Source: Kallipyga massiliensis ph2
GTDB lineage: Bacteria; Bacillota; Clostridia; Tissierellales; Peptoniphilaceae
Reading direction: 5' to 3'
Assembly: GCF_000311985.1 (NCBI RefSeq)
Contig: NZ_HE978586.1
Coordinates: forward strand, 235,335 to 299,334
Length of the DNA: 64,000 nt
Part shown: piece after piece, positions 61,696 through 64,000 of the stretch
Layout: each line of letters opens with the position of its first letter
Numbering within the stretch: the stretch's first letter is position 1
The notes under the pieces: model-generated
The model's database searches: none
What the model was told of the DNA's origin: nothing
The model's input: the letters and a program-made list of their open reading frames with translations, nothing else
Made by a program: the position numbers and the translations under genes

Positions 61696-62889
61696 TTACC
61701 TACCGGATAACTCCTCGATCTCATCTTTGCTAAGGCCTAAGGCGCTCAAAACCTCCCGGCTATGGTAACCCTCCGGATAACCCGCATGGACATAGGCGGG
61801 CGGCGTCTTGGTCATCCGGATGGGGTTGCCCAGCTGGGTCACTTGGCCCTCTCCAATGGCCAGGGGGACCTGAGGAAAGACCCCTCGTTCCTGGTAATGA
61901 GGATCCTTAATGACCTCATCGATCGTTAAGACCGCTTCCACACAAGCATCGGTCTCCCGGAAAATAGCCGTCCACTCCTCCCGGGACTTGGTCCGGAAGG
62001 TCGCCCGAAAAGCCGCCTTGACCCCTTCCGGATCCTCCTTCAATATTTTTCCATCCTCCCACTCCGGATAGCCTAAGGCCCGGCAAAGGGCCCGGAAGAA
62101 CTTCCCCTCCAGGGAGCCCACGCTCATATACCCCCCGTCCTTGGTCTCATAGAAGTCATAGATTCCTCCGCCATTGAGTAAGCCTTCTTCCGGTCCCACC
62201 GGACCTTCTCCCGCCAAAAAGGCCGCCCCATCCATGGAAAGGAAGGGGACCAGGCCATCGGCCATGGCGATGTCGATATACTGGCCCTCCCCCGTATTCT
62301 GCCGGTGGATGACAGCGGCCAGGATGCCTACCAAGGCATTCATGGACCCGGAAGCCACGTCGGCAATCTGGAAATTGTATAGGGCAGGGCCTCCCTCCTT
62401 TCGACCGGAAGAAGACGCGATGCCCGACTGGGCCAGGTAGTTGATGTCGTGGCCCGCCCGGTCTTTTTTCGGTCCGATTTGACCATAGCCGGTAATGGAA
62501 CAATAAATGAGCCCCGGATTCACCCCAGCCAAGTCCTCATAGGCCAGGCCCAACTTAGCCATGACGCCCGGGCGAAACTGTTCAAGGATAATATCGTAGT
62601 CGGCAATTAGCTTCTTGACGACCTCTACAGCCCCCTCCTTCTTCAGGTTGAGGAAAAGGGATTTCTTGTTCCTTCCTAGCCAAGCCCCCACCCCACCGGT
62701 CCCCTGACCCGGAAGATCCGGTGACCAATGGGTGACCAGGTCATAGCGACCCGGACCAATCACATGAAGAACTTCCGCTCCTAAATCAGCCAGGACCATG
62801 CTGGCATAAGGACCGGGTAAAAGAGTGGTAAAATCCAACACTTTCAGCCCCTCCAGGGCCCTCGTCTTTTTATTGATTGTCTCTGTCAT
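61696..62889 (-). CDS. CaiB/BaiF family CoA-transferase
   Basis: Family III CoA-transferase of about 397 residues. The N-terminal block LEGLKVLDFTTLLPGPYASM, then DLGAEVLHV, and the Asp-containing GHDINYLAQSGIA (about 155-167, nucleophilic Asp) are present; QYIDIAMADGLVPFL follows. Members move CoA between carboxylic acids (racemase-like sequences included). Alpha-methylacyl-CoA racemase is an alternative annotation. The second of two adjacent ATG codons is chosen for spacing to GGAGG. Confidence 0.85.
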   Translation of the reverse strand: MTETINKKTRALEGLKVLDFTTLLPGPYASMVLADLGAEVLHVIGPGRYDLVTHWSPDLPGQGTGGVGAWLGRNKKSLFLNLKKEGAVEVVKKLIADYDIILEQFRPGVMAKLGLAYEDLAGVNPGLIYCSITGYGQIGPKKDRAGHDINYLAQSGIASSSGRKEGGPALYNFQIADVASGSMNALVGILAAVIHRQNTGEGQYIDIAMADGLVPFLSMDGAAFLAGEGPVGPEEGLLNGGGIYDFYETKDGGYMSVGSLEGKFFRALCRALGYPEWEDGKILKEDPEGVKAAFRATFRTKSREEWTAIFRETDACVEAVLTIDEVIKDPHYQERGVFPQVPLAIGEGQVTQLGNPIRMTKTPPAYVHAGYPEGYHSREVLSALGLSKDEIEELSGR

Positions 62890-62974
62890 CATATCCCTCC
62901 TTTCCTCTATTCTAACAAAGGGCAAAAAAAGAGGGCAATCCCTTAAAGGGAAGCCCTTAGATTTTTATAAGAGA

Positions 62975-63712
62975 TTAGGCATCCTGAAATGAAAGGACCC
63001 GACAAGCCTTAGCAACATCATTGGTGATAATATAGTCCGCCCCTTTTTCCTTCAAGAAAACCATGGCTTCTTCATCATCGACAGTATAGGGATTGAGGCC
63101 AATCCCATGAGCCATGAGATCTTCAAAATCCTCATCCTCCAAGGTCCGGTAGTTGGGATGGTAGAAGCGGACGCTTCTTTCCCGGCAATAAGCGCCCGGG
63201 CGTAAAAGACCCGAATCGGTCAGAAAACCACAGGGAATATCGCATATATCCTGGATCCGCTGGATGGAGTGGTGGTTGAAGGAGGAAAAGATTACCCGTT
63301 TCTCCAGAGAAAATCCCCTGACCATATCCACCAGCTTTTTCTCAATCCCCGGATAGGGAAAAATATTCGTCTTCAGCTCAATATTCACGATCAGTGATCC
63401 CTTTTGAAGCCAAGCCAGAAAGTCTTCCATTTTGGGGATTAAGAGGTCTTCCTTGGTTCTCTCTTCTCGGACCATCCCATTGGTAAAAAGATAGCCTCTG
63501 AGCTCGGCCAATGTCATGTCTTTAATAAAGCCTGAACCATTTGAAGTCCTTTTAATGTCCTCATCATGGCAAATGACCGGTACCCCGTCCTTGGTCAAGT
63601 GGACATCCAATTCAAAGCCGGCAATGGGATATTTTGCAGCTTCCTTAAAGGCCAACATGGTATTTTCCGGAAAAGCCTTCGCATACCCTCGATGGGCAAG
63701 TACTTGTGTCAT
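62975..63712 (-). CDS. Glycerophosphodiester phosphodiesterase
   Basis: TIM-barrel enzyme of 245 residues hydrolysing glycerophosphodiesters to glycerol 3-phosphate and alcohol. HRGYAKAFPENTMLAFKEA (about residues 7-25) has the catalytic His and Glu-Asn, AGFELDVHLTKDGVPVICHD (about 31-50) the metal-binding Glu/Asp and second His. No signal peptide, so a cytosolic UgpQ-like form. It lies downstream of the rRNA operon terminator. Confidence 0.92.
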   Translation of the reverse strand: MTQVLAHRGYAKAFPENTMLAFKEAAKYPIAGFELDVHLTKDGVPVICHDEDIKRTSNGSGFIKDMTLAELRGYLFTNGMVREERTKEDLLIPKMEDFLAWLQKGSLIVNIELKTNIFPYPGIEKKLVDMVRGFSLEKRVIFSSFNHHSIQRIQDICDIPCGFLTDSGLLRPGAYCRERSVRFYHPNYRTLEDEDFEDLMAHGIGLNPYTVDDEEAMVFLKEKGADYIITNDVAKACRVLSFQDA

Positions 63713-63741
63713 ATGTTATCTCCAATTTTTTAACCTAAAGC

Positions 63742-63770
63742 AAAACCCGAGAGCGATTGCTCTCGGGCTT
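63742..63770 (-). terminator. rRNA operon terminator
   Basis: GCCCGAGAGC pairs with GCTCTCGGG around AATC, followed by TTTTG on the minus strand, just after 5S rRNA. Confidence 0.85.
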
Positions 63771-63776
63771 CTTATT

Positions 63777-63888
<112 letters not shown>

Positions 63889-63953
63889 TATGAAGAATGA
63901 ACAATGTCATTCTTGTTTACCCTTGCACGCACAAATAGTAAAAGATATTTCTG

Positions 63954-64000
63954 GTCAAATTCACGAGTAATTAGTATCAGTCAGCTTCATACATTACTGC
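63954..64000 (-). rRNA. rrl: 23S ribosomal RNA, 3' end
   Basis: The minus strand reads AGCTGACTGATACTAATTAC close to the right edge, the near-universal 3' end of bacterial 23S rRNA. Only about 47 nt are in the window. About 65 bp separate it from 5S. Confidence 0.9.

Overview
The window looks like the chromosome of an anaerobic, butyrate-forming member of the Bacillota (Clostridia/Tissierellia type) with a GC content near 50 percent. The signs are a thiolase-crotonase-hydroxybutyryl-CoA dehydrogenase-butyryl-CoA dehydrogenase cluster, AGGAGG ribosome binding sites, consensus TTGACA/TATAAT promoters, a cell-wall-sorted surface protein, and TrkA/TrkH potassium uptake. Species assignment is not possible from the sequence alone.

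Layout. 1-3475: butyrate operon (minus strand). 3746-8700: tRNA-Val, an alpha/beta hydrolase, trkA-trkH and a DJ-1/PfpI protein. 8715-16399: ribosomal/transcription cluster rpmG-secE-nusG-rplK-rplA and rplJ-rplL, split by a 1232-residue surface protein and a tRNA-Ala. 16475-18331: MATE exporter and a hotdog thioesterase. 18439-21295: a first, badly decayed prophage head module (portal fragment, MuF-toxin, immunity-like genes, scaffold fragment). 21444-32196: a complete type I-E CRISPR-Cas locus with a 24-repeat array, a Cas2-DnaQ fusion and Cas1, Cas6e, Cas5e, Cas7e, Cse2, Cse1 and Cas3. 32290-32444: a stand-alone mini-CRISPR RNA gene between the cas operon and a rhodanese gene. 32994-45732: a second prophage/integrative element bounded by a tRNA-Pro(CGG) and a tRNA fragment. 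It carries portal, MuF-toxin, terminase, holin remnants, HicAB, a BRO/DinD-like gene, a frameshifted integrase and three copies of a tiny three-gene cassette. 45797-51391: glycosyltransferase, a heptad-repeat secreted protein and an MMPL transporter. 51608-53250: AbiE remnant beside tRNA-Pro(UGG). 53304-53721: a 44-bp-period hairpin array. 53811-64000: mreB, metK, an MEP-pathway operon (DXR-II-like, ispD, ispF), a DUF2975/XRE pair, alr, a nitrilase, a CaiB-type CoA-transferase, glycerophosphodiesterase and the 3' end of an rRNA operon (23S-5S).

The most striking observation is upstream of cas3. A short RNA gene with its own extended -10 promoter and intrinsic terminator contains one intact CRISPR repeat, a 33-nt pseudo-spacer and, in exact register, a degenerate second repeat. 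The pseudo-spacer matches DNA just upstream of the cas3 promoter next to an AA PAM. In the 16-nt matching segment the only mismatches fall at positions 6 and 12, the bases that flip out in type I-E Cascade. This reads as a guide RNA by which Cascade represses its own operon, like the known cas-regulating (CreR) RNAs.

The second notable system is the three-fold repeated cassette of two hydrophobic mini-peptides plus a 62-64-residue basic protein. Each copy has a near-consensus promoter with an operator-like palindrome in its spacer and paired GC-rich mRNA hairpins.
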